Shown: positions 5,817 to 11,997 of the stretch, piece by piece
Position numbering within the stretch: the first letter of the stretch is position 1
How the letters are laid out: every line of letters starts with the position of its first letter
Origin: a virus
IMG/VR virus record: IMGVR_UViG_3300042515_001452
Coordinates: 1 to 22,338 of that record
DNA length: 22,338 nt
Direction: 5' to 3' (one strand)
Notes under the pieces: generated by a model
What the model was told of the DNA's origin: nothing
Databases searched by the model: none
What the model saw: the letters and a program-made list of their open reading frames with translations, nothing else
Translations under genes and position numbers: made by a program

Positions 5817-5846
5817 ATGTGGTTTTGTTTTGGTTTTGGTTTCTGA
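5817..5846 (-). promoter_or_regulatory. A/C-rich leader of the SSB-like gene
   Basis: Between the RecT-like stop and the SSB-like start the minus strand reads as repeated ACCAAAACC units with almost no G and no Shine-Dalgarno match. Such unstructured leaders can be read by ribosomal protein S1-assisted initiation. The same style precedes 281, 615, 2570, 5359 and 6590, so it appears to be a feature of this genome. Confidence 0.4.
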
Positions 5847-6590
5847 CTAAATTCCGAAACTTGCGAAGAACCTCTCAGGAAAGGCACATGCCTGCGTCTG
5901 GATGGAGATTGGCATATCCCTGTATGTCTGCCCTTCTGTGATCCAGCCACGCTTAATGGCGCCGGCAGTGACCTTGTCCTTCTGTGCCTTGGTCTTTTCT
6001 GACAGAAGCCGGTCCATCAGGTTGACGCTGCTGATCTGTTCAGGGAGCGATTCCTCCTTGGGCGTCTCAAGCTGTATAGGCACCTGTATAGGTTCAGGAG
6101 CAGTTTCAGCCACTACCTGTACAGGCATGTCAGAGACTTCCTCGGGAGCGTAGAGGCCAGACAGGACACCGGGGAAGATCCCACGGACTGCTTCAGAGAT
6201 GCACCTGGCCTTAAGCATCTGCCTCGGAAACTTCTTCCAAGTTGGATTGCCAGTCAGGCCCGCACGGGTAGCGTCCTGCATGGTCCACGATACCTTCAGG
6301 CTTCCACCTTGGGGATGCGTGAACGTGCCTGAGACAGCCTCGTGAGTGTACTCGTGCCACTCTACACGGCCTCCTGCCTGCTGAAATCGTGCAAGCATGG
6401 CTTCGCTTTTCAGAGAAGGCTTGCCGTTGATGATGTGGTAGTCCCTAGCGGCCTCGGCTGGATGGCGCCCTTCAGCTTGGCACAGGAGGCCCAGAGCGAG
6501 AGCTTGAGCAGGAGTCTGGATGCCGAAGAGTTTAGATTCTGCAATGGCCTGCGCCATCAGTTTGGTTTGATCGAACGGGATGAGGTTCAT
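5847..6590 (-). CDS. RecT-like single-strand annealing recombinase
   Basis: This 247-residue protein has an N-terminal domain with TPAQALALGLLCQAEGRHP (about residues 26-44), a GKPSLKSEAMLARFQ block (56-70), and a WKKFPRQMLKARCISEAVR segment running into FPGVLSGLYAPEEV (118-152). That last pattern, a basic helix followed by a P-G-V-x-x-G-x-Y-x-x-E-E motif, is typical of phage RecT-type annealing proteins. The C-terminal third is less conserved and partly low complexity. It would anneal single strands made by the nuclease at 7057-8043 and act with the SSB-like protein encoded next. The family match is from motif memory, so I keep moderate confidence. Confidence 0.72.
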   Translation of the reverse strand: MNLIPFDQTKLMAQAIAESKLFGIQTPAQALALGLLCQAEGRHPAEAARDYHIINGKPSLKSEAMLARFQQAGGRVEWHEYTHEAVSGTFTHPQGGSLKVSWTMQDATRAGLTGNPTWKKFPRQMLKARCISEAVRGIFPGVLSGLYAPEEVSDMPVQVVAETAPEPIQVPIQLETPKEESLPEQISSVNLMDRLLSEKTKAQKDKVTAGAIKRGWITEGQTYRDMPISIQTQACAFPERFFASFGI

Positions 6591-6595
6591 GTGTT

Positions 6596-7060
6596 TTACT
6601 TGGTTGTTGTTAGCTTCTTCCCTGCTTCAAGAATAAGCAGAGCGTCAGCGGTTTTCAGTGTGACTGAAAGGTTTGGGTAGAGAGCTTGAGCACGTCCTTT
6701 AAGATGAGCTTTCCAGCGGGGGCCATGAGTCTTCTTGTCGCCTAGGCCAAGAGCAGTCTGCCACTTTTTTGGAGGCAGGTACTCGATCCTAGCCCGGTAA
6801 GATGCGAGTAGCCCTTCGATGCGCCCGTAGTTGCGGAACATGGTTGCCATGCTTGAACCAGACATCTTACCAGCAAACTTGGGCAACTCCTCCAAGAAGA
6901 CGACTGGCGCAGTGTTCTCTCCAGTGCAAAGAATCTCCAACTGAACTCGCATGTCTCCAACGGTTGCCGGCATTGGAAGTGCATGAACACTCCCGTCGGT
7001 GTCTACATAAGCGATTCCGCCTCCCACGCCGGGGTCAATGGCGATGTAGTTTTGTGTCAT
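6596..7060 (-). CDS. RuvC-like Holliday junction resolvase
   Basis: This 154-residue protein has the RNase H-fold layout of phage RuvC-like resolvases: IAIDPGVGGGIAYVD with Asp9 on the first strand, an FLEEL strand with Glu57/Glu58, and a C-terminal TADALLILEAGKK helix with Asp139. The central KMSGSSMATMFRNYGRIEG and YLPPKKWQ segments are also typical. It should cut four-way junctions or branched DNA during recombination and before packaging. The ATG at 7060 overlaps the upstream nuclease stop as ATGA and puts the catalytic Asp at the usual distance from the N-terminus. Confidence 0.88.
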   Translation of the reverse strand: MTQNYIAIDPGVGGGIAYVDTDGSVHALPMPATVGDMRVQLEILCTGENTAPVVFLEELPKFAGKMSGSSMATMFRNYGRIEGLLASYRARIEYLPPKKWQTALGLGDKKTHGPRWKAHLKGRAQALYPNLSVTLKTADALLILEAGKKLTTTK

Positions 7061-8043
7061 TTGGAGGCGACAAGAGGTGCTTTGCCAACCTTCCGGCTGA
7101 CGATGTTCTCTGGCATGACTGCACCGGCTACGCTCCAAAGCTGTTCAGCCTTCTTGGCTGACAGTGATCCCATAGCCTTGATGGCATCTCCTGCGCCAAT
7201 CGTGCCGGCCTCGACAGCTTCAGCGATGTACTCAGCTCCCACAAACTCAGTAGCCCTAGGCTTCTGAAGGCGCCATCCAGGCACTTGCTCACCGGCTTCG
7301 AGTAGCTGGCGAGCCTTCTCGGCAGCAGCCTCCCTGAAGTGATCCAGAGTGGCACACTGGCGCAGGAACAGCCCGATCCTTGCTGGGTCATCCAGCAGGG
7401 TCAGGAACGAGCCGTCTTGAGGCGTAATGGCGTGTTCAGTCGTCTGTAACACGATAGCTTGAGACTGGACACGTCCTGGGCAGGTAAGTGACTTCGCACA
7501 CCAACCACAGTAGTCGTTCTCCTTAGGAGTCGTACCTACGTTGTCGAGGATCGCTTGGACCGTCTCCTTCGCACTTGTGTAGGTCCAGTGTTGGGTCACC
7601 ATCTTCTGCTGGTCGCAGAAGAGCAAGTGCGTGGTCCAGTTTTGCTCGAAGTGAGTCTCCATCAGGCCCAAGGCGTAGGCTGCCATTTGGCCGGTGTAGT
7701 CGTAGACCTGACCGCTCTTGAGGTCGATGAGCCACTTGCCACGCACTGCAATGCCATCAGCAGTGCCAGTGTGCTCAATACCGCTCGTCTGGATACGGCA
7801 CTCAGACTCATTAGTGGTCAGGCCATCTGCACCGCCACCAAGCTGAACACACTGACCAAGTGCCCAACTGACCGCTCTTGCGTCTTCGTCGTTGAGTTCA
7901 CGGGGAAGTTCCCCGCTGACCCATGCATCTCGAAAGATGCCGTCAAGCATCGTGCCGCGTGAGGCCGCACTGCTATTGCCGGCAGTGCCTTCGAACTGGC
8001 CACACAGGGCCAGCTTTGGGAGGGATGAGTGTCTAATTTTCAT
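7057..8043 (-). CDS. RecB-family PD-(D/E)XK nuclease with probable Fe-S cluster
   Basis: This 328-residue protein has the core motifs of RecB/Cas4/AddB-type nucleases: GTADGI with Asp96, WLIDLKSG with Asp107 and Lys109, and a QMAAYALG helix with Gln119 and Tyr123. One cysteine near the N-terminus (Cys14, LALCGQF) and a CGWCAKSLTC cluster (Cys179, 182, 188) after the nuclease core match the four-cysteine 4Fe-4S arrangement of Cas4 and AddB. It likely resects double-strand ends for the RecT-like protein. The ATG at 8043 starts just before the conserved region and overlaps the previous gene by 11 nt; longer forms would overlap it much more. A polypeptide of about 120 residues follows the cysteine cluster. 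Confidence 0.85.
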   Translation of the reverse strand: MKIRHSSLPKLALCGQFEGTAGNSSAASRGTMLDGIFRDAWVSGELPRELNDEDARAVSWALGQCVQLGGGADGLTTNESECRIQTSGIEHTGTADGIAVRGKWLIDLKSGQVYDYTGQMAAYALGLMETHFEQNWTTHLLFCDQQKMVTQHWTYTSAKETVQAILDNVGTTPKENDYCGWCAKSLTCPGRVQSQAIVLQTTEHAITPQDGSFLTLLDDPARIGLFLRQCATLDHFREAAAEKARQLLEAGEQVPGWRLQKPRATEFVGAEYIAEAVEAGTIGAGDAIKAMGSLSAKKAEQLWSVAGAVMPENIVSRKVGKAPLVASK

Positions 8044-8443
8044 TGCTTCTTTTTTTGGCTGCGTTGCGCAGGATATGAACCCTGCATTCCATTGAGCAGC
8101 AAAGCTGCTTTCTTTTTTTAGGTCGAAATGTTTTGCCGCAATTGTTGCAGACAGTGTCTGGTAGGCGGCAGATTCCGCATTGATTACGAGTGTGTCCCTT
8201 TTGACGGGAGAATGTCGTGGCACAGGTCTTGCACCGTGCCCACTCGCTGTTTGGACCTAGCTCTGGCTTGACCTCCTCTTTGGGAGGGACGATGAGACCG
8301 GCCTTTATGGCCGCCCGCACAAGGGCTGGGGCTTCGAACAAAAAAGCCGTTTTCTCGTCGTCTGACTTCTGGCTCGCGAAGTCATAATCCTTCGTTCTGG
8401 CCGGCCTCGACCAGAACGGATGACCGTTCATCATGTGTGTCAT
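8033..8443 (-). CDS. Double zinc-finger protein
   Basis: This 136-residue protein has a polar N-terminal half with an APALVRAAIKAGLIVPP helix, then two zinc-binding modules. The first is Cys71-x2-Cys74 with Cys89-x2-Cys92; the second is Cys99-x2-Cys102 with Cys116-x3-Cys120. The end is Lys/Arg-rich. No HNH catalytic His-Asn-His pattern is present, so I do not call a nuclease. It may bind DNA or RNA and lies immediately upstream of the recombination block. I chose the ATG at 8443 because it overlaps the preceding stop as ATGA; a TTG lies two codons earlier. Confidence 0.75.
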   Translation of the reverse strand: MTHMMNGHPFWSRPARTKDYDFASQKSDDEKTAFLFEAPALVRAAIKAGLIVPPKEEVKPELGPNSEWARCKTCATTFSRQKGHTRNQCGICRLPDTVCNNCGKTFRPKKRKQLCCSMECRVHILRNAAKKRSNEN

Positions 8444-8694
8444 CTGCAATTGAGTGCCCAGAGGTTGACGATGACCAGTATTACGAGGCCCAAGCTCTCG
8501 ATAATGTTGCCAGTGCCGATTAGGGCAAGCAGGTCAATCATCAGAAGAGCTGCAATGGTGGCCAGTTTGACGGATGTCCACCGGCGGGTATTGGGCTGGA
8601 TCGCTGAGAAGTCCAGCTTGATGCCAGGCTCTGGGTAATCATCCGTTCGAGACGGGGATTCGATGTCAGGTTTGGAGTAGCGAGATGTGCTCAT
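8440..8694 (-). CDS. Small membrane protein with two predicted transmembrane segments
   Basis: This 84-residue protein has a polar, Pro/Ser/Asp-rich N-terminal 40 residues followed by two hydrophobic segments, about 42-60 and 64-82, joined by a short GTGN turn. This hairpin topology would leave both ends on the same side of the inner membrane. It could be a holin regulator, a superinfection-exclusion protein or another membrane accessory; nothing distinguishes these. The start codon directly abuts an inverted repeat (8695-8724) that could affect its translation. The stop overlaps the next start as ATGA. Confidence 0.65.
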   Translation of the reverse strand: MSTSRYSKPDIESPSRTDDYPEPGIKLDFSAIQPNTRRWTSVKLATIAALLMIDLLALIGTGNIIESLGLVILVIVNLWALNCR

Positions 8695-8724
8695 GCGGGC
8701 TTCAATCTATCCAGCAAGCCCCGC
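8695..8724. other. Hairpin abutting a start codon
   Basis: GCGGGCTT and AAGCCCCGC form an 8-bp stem with a one-base bulge and a 13-nt loop, in the 34-nt gap between two small minus-strand genes. In the minus-strand transcript the stem ends immediately before the ATG at 8694, so folding would compete with ribosome binding there. There is no T-run, so it is not a standard terminator. Confidence 0.5.
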
Positions 8725-8728
8725 TTTG

Positions 8729-8896
8729 CTAGTCTTTTGTAAGATTTTTTTCAGCCCGTCTTAAAGCGTTGTTTTCTCGTGCCTTAGGTCTTGGCTTGCG
8801 AGCGTTCTCCCGCGACGACTGTGTCTTCTTTTCAGACTTTGCAGCACCCCCAAGTGCCGCAATCCTTTGGCAGTGTTCTCTCAAACTGATTTCCAT
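8729..8896 (-). CDS. Small, very basic protein, probably nucleic-acid binding
   Basis: This 55-residue protein starts MEISLREHCQRIAALGGAAK and continues as a Lys/Arg-rich, Ala/Asn-containing stretch with a KPRPKARENN motif. The combination of an AALGGxxKS turn with basic KPRP-type repeats is familiar from short phage and plasmid proteins of unknown role. The composition favours DNA or RNA binding. The start overlaps the end of the preceding 45-residue frame by 16 nt. Coding evidence rests on composition, that familiar pattern and the otherwise empty gap. Confidence 0.6.
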   Translation of the reverse strand: MEISLREHCQRIAALGGAAKSEKKTQSSRENARKPRPKARENNALRRAEKNLTKD

Positions 8897-9018
8897 TTAA
8901 TTAATGTAGCAAGGCGCGGTTTGCTGTCTACTGCCTGTTTAAGCAGCAGAGCAGCAAGTCCCTTTGTTTCATGTGGAAGCACCCCTGCACCCAGTCGCAG
9001 GATCTCCCTGCGCACCAT
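8881..9018 (-). CDS. Very short possible protein after the endolysin gene
   Basis: This 45-residue frame begins MVRREILRLGAGVLPHETKG, 11 nt after the endolysin stop codon, and fills the gap before the 55-residue basic protein. It is basic and amphipathic, with a Leu-rich LAALLLKQAV centre too short and charged for a sure membrane segment. No Shine-Dalgarno sequence is visible and no family is recognised. It is plausible because the genome leaves almost no non-coding space. Confidence 0.4.
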   Translation of the reverse strand: MVRREILRLGAGVLPHETKGLAALLLKQAVDSKPRLATLIKWKSV

Positions 9019-9029
9019 CCGGGAAATCG

Positions 9030-9635
9030 TTACTCTCCAGCAGGAATCAGTCCACCCTCAAAGAGGTCAGCCTCCTGCATCCTGCGATTCCTAAGTCCTT
9101 CAACTGTAGGCCAGAGCCTCTTCATCTCGCGTAGTTGCTTGGGAATCTCCTTCAAATTGCCAGTGCGCAGAAGTGCCTGAATGTTACACATCTCTCTGCG
9201 CCTCTCTCCACTTAGGCTAGTGCCCCGATTAAAGCACAGGCTCACCAGTGCTGCTGCACAGTCCCCCGGCAGGTCCACAACCTGCGGATAGATCCTAAGC
9301 GTGCGCATGTACCAGGTCGGGAGAGTGACGTTCTCGAACACAGAAAGTGCTGATGTCCACGAGATAACGAGGTGCCGGACATGCTTGAGCACTTCCTTTG
9401 CAGCTTCTCCTTTGCGACCAGACACACTGACAAGCAGAGCCAAAGTCGCAGCATCCAGATGAGGCGCCCAAGCCCGGCTAGTCTCAGAGACTGGAGTATG
9501 ACCTAGATCCCAGCCTACACCGATAGTCACGCCAGACTCTCCACCAGGCCAGATGGGATTCTTTTTGTAGTACTCTTCACCGCTGGTTTCCCAGTTGATG
9601 ATCGCTTGTATTCCTTTAGTCGATAAGTTCGTCAT
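9030..9635 (-). CDS. Endolysin, lysozyme/pesticin-like muramidase
   Basis: This 201-residue protein begins with a lysozyme-like catalytic region: Glu16 in INWETSGEE, then an IWPGGESGVTIGVGWDLG block (28-45) with Thr37 and Asp43. The Glu, loop and Thr/Asp arrangement with WPGGxSGVTIGxGxDLG is typical of T4-lysozyme/pesticin-like muramidases that cut the peptidoglycan glycan backbone. There is no signal peptide or N-terminal anchor, so export through a holin is expected. It starts 20 nt inside the previous gene and lies downstream of several small membrane proteins that include holin candidates. The single-domain size fits phages of Gram-negative hosts. Confidence 0.85.
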   Translation of the reverse strand: MTNLSTKGIQAIINWETSGEEYYKKNPIWPGGESGVTIGVGWDLGHTPVSETSRAWAPHLDAATLALLVSVSGRKGEAAKEVLKHVRHLVISWTSALSVFENVTLPTWYMRTLRIYPQVVDLPGDCAAALVSLCFNRGTSLSGERRREMCNIQALLRTGNLKEIPKQLREMKRLWPTVEGLRNRRMQEADLFEGGLIPAGE

Positions 9636-9837
9636 CTTCGTTGTCTAGTGTGTCTACAGGCTCCTCTGACCACCGCATGGCCTGATACAGGCGGGCAAAC
9701 AGGCTCCCTGAACCTGCCTCAAAGGTCTGGTAAGTGTCGGTGTCTGAGTCGTGAGCCAGAATCTGAACGCAATCGAAGTGTTCGCCTAGGTCAGCGGCAA
9801 CCTTCTCAATGTAAGCCTGTTTTTCCTCGATGGTCAT
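9616..9837 (-). CDS. Small acidic protein of unknown function
   Basis: This 73-residue protein starts MTIEEKQAYIEKVAADLGEH and ends in a strongly acidic tail, DTLDNEDDELID. The middle (DCVQILAHDSDTDTYQTFEA, then a GSGSLFARLYQAMRW helix) looks like a small alpha/beta domain. The ATG at 9837 overlaps the preceding stop as ATGA. Its last 20 nt overlap the endolysin start. It may be a lysis or DNA-mimic-type accessory, but composition alone does not show this. Confidence 0.7.
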   Translation of the reverse strand: MTIEEKQAYIEKVAADLGEHFDCVQILAHDSDTDTYQTFEAGSGSLFARLYQAMRWSEEPVDTLDNEDDELID

Positions 9838-10055
9838 AGTTTTCCAACGTGGTAGTGTTTGATAATCAAATCCTTGCCGTCTCGAGCTACACTGCGAAAC
9901 TTTTTGACCGGCCATTTTTTGCGTACAACCAAGTTCTCGGTGGCTGTCCGTTTTGAGCCAAGCAGCTCCATCAACTGCACAATGGTGTACCAGCCTTCAG
10001 GGGCCGGCTCTCCCATTAGTTCATGTCTGAGTTGTTCGAGTAGGGTCTTTTTCAT
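9834..10055 (-). CDS. Small helix-turn-helix-like DNA-binding protein
   Basis: This 73-residue basic protein carries a WYTIVQLMELLGSKRTATEN segment (22-41) followed by a Lys/Arg-rich WPVKKFRSVARDGKDLIIKH stretch. This resembles a helix-turn-helix followed by a beta-hairpin wing. The start at 10055 overlaps the metallophosphoesterase stop as ATGA. It could be a transcriptional regulator of late genes or another DNA-binding factor. It lies between the metallophosphoesterase and the small acidic protein, all translationally coupled. Confidence 0.65.
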   Translation of the reverse strand: MKKTLLEQLRHELMGEPAPEGWYTIVQLMELLGSKRTATENLVVRKKWPVKKFRSVARDGKDLIIKHYHVGKL

Positions 10056-10798
10056 ACAGGCAGTCGAAAGTCGCCAGCCTTTGTCTCTTTGGCAAGCCAC
10101 ACAACTGTCTCTGTATCGCAATGCTCGCCCCAAGCGAAGCCTCTACTCCACGATGTAGTAGCCCGGCGGTTGGCCGCATAACCCATAGCGTCCTTGTCTC
10201 CCAGCCAGCCTACGCAATATCCAGTAGGATGTGCCCTGTTGCGTCCCTCTGCCTGCTGTACTCGGTGTAGGTGAGCAATCACCACCTTGCTGGCAGTCCC
10301 TCCACACACCGCCTCGGCATGATCCCTGACAGCCTGTTCATTGACCATGTACCCATGCCCAAAGAGCGTGTCACCAAGCTGGCGCCATCCGTTCTGGAAA
10401 TTATAGTCGATCACCTCGCACCGCATACGTCTGGCCTGATCGGTGACTTGTGCCATCACACGGGCCGCTAATGCAGCCACAATGGCCTTTGGTGATTCCA
10501 TGAGCGTGTTGAGTCTGGCCTCGTGATTGCCTAGGAAGTACAGCTTAGGTTCAAGCTGGTGGAGAAATGCGAGTCCGTCTTGCAGGTCACCCTCAGGATC
10601 TGCTGACTCGTCCCTGGTTCCAGCGGCACCGGCCCGGAGACACGCTAGGTCGATAGCATCCCCAAGATGAATTGTTGTGTGCGGATTCCAACGTGACTTG
10701 AACGCCAGCACACGTTTTAGGAGCTGCTGGTCAGCGTGGTGCCCGTGACTGCATCCGACAGCAAGGAACCGTTTCCAGCTCCGTGTGATATTAGCCAT
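10052..10798 (-). CDS. Calcineurin-like metallophosphoesterase
   Basis: This 248-residue protein has the metallophosphoesterase motif series: GCSHGHH (residues 15-21), HLGDAID with Asp47, LGNHEA (89-94), GHGY (147-150) and AHLHR (175-179). These residues bind two metal ions and cut phosphoester bonds in nucleic acids, nucleotides or phosphoproteins. The usual first-motif Asp of DxH is replaced (Cys16-Ser17-His18), so one metal site may be altered. In phages this family is often found near DNA metabolism genes; here it lies between small membrane proteins and the endolysin. Substrate is unknown. Confidence 0.87.
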   Translation of the reverse strand: MANITRSWKRFLAVGCSHGHHADQQLLKRVLAFKSRWNPHTTIHLGDAIDLACLRAGAAGTRDESADPEGDLQDGLAFLHQLEPKLYFLGNHEARLNTLMESPKAIVAALAARVMAQVTDQARRMRCEVIDYNFQNGWRQLGDTLFGHGYMVNEQAVRDHAEAVCGGTASKVVIAHLHRVQQAEGRNRAHPTGYCVGWLGDKDAMGYAANRRATTSWSRGFAWGEHCDTETVVWLAKETKAGDFRLPV

Positions 10799-10801
10799 GG
10801 C

Positions 10802-10972
10802 TTATTTGCGCAGGCTACGAATTGTTTCGACGATCTTGAGTGCTGTAAATATTGCTGCCAACAAACATCCAGCAACTCGAATCCATTGTTCAGCCTCAGA
10901 AAGCGAAAGCGCCAAAGCGCCTACGTTTGCCAAGTTGACAGTAGCCAGATCGAAGAGGTGCCGGCTATGCAT
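10802..10972 (-). CDS. Small membrane protein, candidate holin
   Basis: This 56-residue protein has a weakly hydrophobic N-terminal helix (LATVNLANVGALALSL), then SEAEQWIRVAG, a hydrophobic CLLAAIFTALKIVETI helix and a basic RSLRK end. Size, layout and the LSLxEx-W/aromatic-hydrophobic-basic pattern resemble T7 gp17.5-type holins. I place the start at 10972, overlapping the previous stop by 8 nt; an ATG at 11026 would add 18 polar residues. The endolysin lies about 1.2 kb downstream on the same transcript. A holin would form inner-membrane lesions that release the endolysin. Confidence 0.65.
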   Translation of the reverse strand: MHSRHLFDLATVNLANVGALALSLSEAEQWIRVAGCLLAAIFTALKIVETIRSLRK

Positions 10973-11198
10973 GAGCAATGAAAGTGGTTCCTGGTCTTGG
11001 CACTGTTGGGAGCTTTCCATTTTCATCGTAAATCCCAGAGTAAGGAGTGATCTTGTCTGGTGGTAGCCCTACACCGTCAGTCGCCGCTGGAGGGAGGACT
11101 CTTTTTACTTCTGCGAGGATTTGCAGCCCTGCCGGTGGAACTGCGCCTAGGTAGCGTTGCTGGAGGCTTGGAATTACGGGTACTGGTAAGACTGTCAT
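10965..11198 (-). CDS. Small Pro-rich protein overlapping the membrane-protein gene
   Basis: This 77-residue frame starts inside the 3' part of the preceding gene in another frame, overlapping it by 122 nt, and continues past it. The sequence is Pro-rich (VLPVPVIP, VLPPAATDG, KLPTVPRPG) and ends with a DKITPYSGIYDENG segment that looks like folded structural-protein sequence. An upstream TTG at 11279 would add a 27-residue hydrophobic leader containing FLAC, a poor lipobox. This could be an overlapping spanin-like gene or a small virion protein. I am sure only of the non-overlapped part. Confidence 0.55.
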   Translation of the reverse strand: MTVLPVPVIPSLQQRYLGAVPPAGLQILAEVKRVLPPAATDGVGLPPDKITPYSGIYDENGKLPTVPRPGTTFIAHA

Positions 11199-11331
11199 AG
11201 TGTTTGAGAATGTGTTTGCCAAAGAAGCCAAAAAGCAGGCCAAAAATTCCAGCCAGCAACGCCCAAGTACCCGGAGCAACAGAGGATAGCACGGACAAAA
11301 CCAGAGACAAATTGCCCGGCGTGATACTCAT
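11077..11331 (-). CDS. Small membrane protein with basic tail
   Basis: This 84-residue protein has a hydrophobic N-terminal half (LSLVLSVLSSVAP, then WALLAGIFGLLFGFFGKHIL) and a highly basic, Pro/Ser/Arg-rich tail of about 40 residues. One or two membrane segments are possible. Its start overlaps the previous stop as TAATG. The 3' half shares DNA with another frame at 10965-11198. It could be a holin, an antiholin or an inner-membrane spanin component; the tail does not look like the coiled coil of classical Rz proteins. Confidence 0.65.
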   Translation of the reverse strand: MSITPGNLSLVLSVLSSVAPGTWALLAGIFGLLFGFFGKHILKHYDSLTSTRNSKPPATLPRRSSTGRAANPRRSKKSPPSSGD

Positions 11332-11498
11332 TACTTGCGCTCGTTGCGAATCACGTCAATGAGGCCAAAGATGCCAACGATCACCGTTGTAAGGGCGCCA
11401 CCTATGCCGGTTGAGTACAGGCCAAAAGCTGTACCCATCTTTGCAAGACCCAACCAAGTCGAAGGCTGGCGAACGTAGGATTGGATAAGTGTCTTCAT
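11331..11498 (-). CDS. Small phage membrane protein
   Basis: This 55-residue protein has a short amphipathic start (MKTLIQSYVRQPSTWLGLAK), a long hydrophobic Gly-rich segment (AFGLYSTGIGGALTTVIVGI) and a charged RNERK end. Short proteins with a WLGLxKxGxAxGLYSTG block occur near lysis genes of other phages as unnamed membrane proteins. It starts two bases after the previous stop and ends in a TAATG overlap. A holin or membrane accessory role is possible. Confidence 0.7.
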   Translation of the reverse strand: MKTLIQSYVRQPSTWLGLAKMGTAFGLYSTGIGGALTTVIVGIFGLIDVIRNERK

Positions 11499-11500
11499 AG

Positions 11501-11791
11501 TCAAAAGATCCACGAGCGCAACCATGCCACAAAGACACAGGCTAGGGAAGGCAGAATGAAGTCGAGCAATCCTTTGAGCGTCCAAGCACGAGGCTCTAGA
11601 CCGCCGAAGTAAGGCATGTTTGCTCGCCGGCCTCCGTAGTTGTGCTCGATGTTGCGATACTCTGCCTGGGCGTACTCGCGGCCCACAAAGTAAAACGAGC
11701 CAGCAGCAGCACCAGTCCACCAGTCACCGCTTACAAGACCAATGACAGCCTGTATCACTAGGGCGATAACTGGGTGGGCGAGGTGGTTCAC
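11501..11791 (-). CDS. Conserved phage membrane protein
   Basis: This 96-residue protein has an N-terminal hydrophobic region ([17 protein letters not shown], then [14 protein letters not shown]), a polar central [19 protein letters not shown] block, and a C-terminal hydrophobic helix ([17 protein letters not shown]). The [10 protein letters not shown] motif between membrane segments is familiar from small proteins next to tail genes in other phages. The start is GTG, overlapping the previous stop as GTGA. It lies between the tail-fibre cassette and the lysis block. Function is unknown. Confidence 0.75.
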   Translation of the reverse strand: MNHLAHPVIALVIQAVIGLVSGDWWTGAAAGSFYFVGREYAQAEYRNIEHNYGGRRANMPYFGGLEPRAWTLKGLLDFILPSLACVFVAWLRSWIF

Positions 11792-11997
11792 AGGTTATTT
11801 GGTGAATCGTCCACTTGCGGAAGATTACGGTTGCTGCCAGTGGGCATATCGTCGTCTTCGCGCTGATCAAACTGACGCTGGATCTGGCTGTTGATACTGA
11901 CAATCAACGGAGCAGCGACTCTGTATGGAACTTCACCAAGAGCGGCATTGAGTACTTGGAGTTGTTCTTGGGTAAAGGTAAGTGTAATTGATTTCAT
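11788..11997 (-). CDS. Small tail-region protein, copy 2 of a duplicated gene
   Basis: This 69-residue protein is a close paralogue of the one at 12986-13192: by hand alignment about 10 substitutions and one inserted residue, roughly 84% identical. It begins with [20 protein letters not shown], continues through a PYRVAAPLI helix, then has an acidic REDDD stretch and a PTGSN...SPNNL tail. It starts by TAATG overlap with the receptor-binding protein gene and ends by GTGA overlap with the membrane protein. The two copies bracket that receptor-binding gene. Function is unknown; a chaperone or assembly partner for the adjacent fibre is an inference. Confidence 0.8.
   Translation of the reverse strand: MKSITLTFTQEQLQVLNAALGEVPYRVAAPLIVSINSQIQRQFDQREDDDMPTGSNRNLPQVDDSPNNL

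Noticed and set aside
5208-5846. Plus-strand open frame of 212 codons
   Set aside because: It runs antisense through the SSB-like gene and its neighbour, has no leader, and its Ser/Cys/Phe-rich composition is typical of a complement frame.
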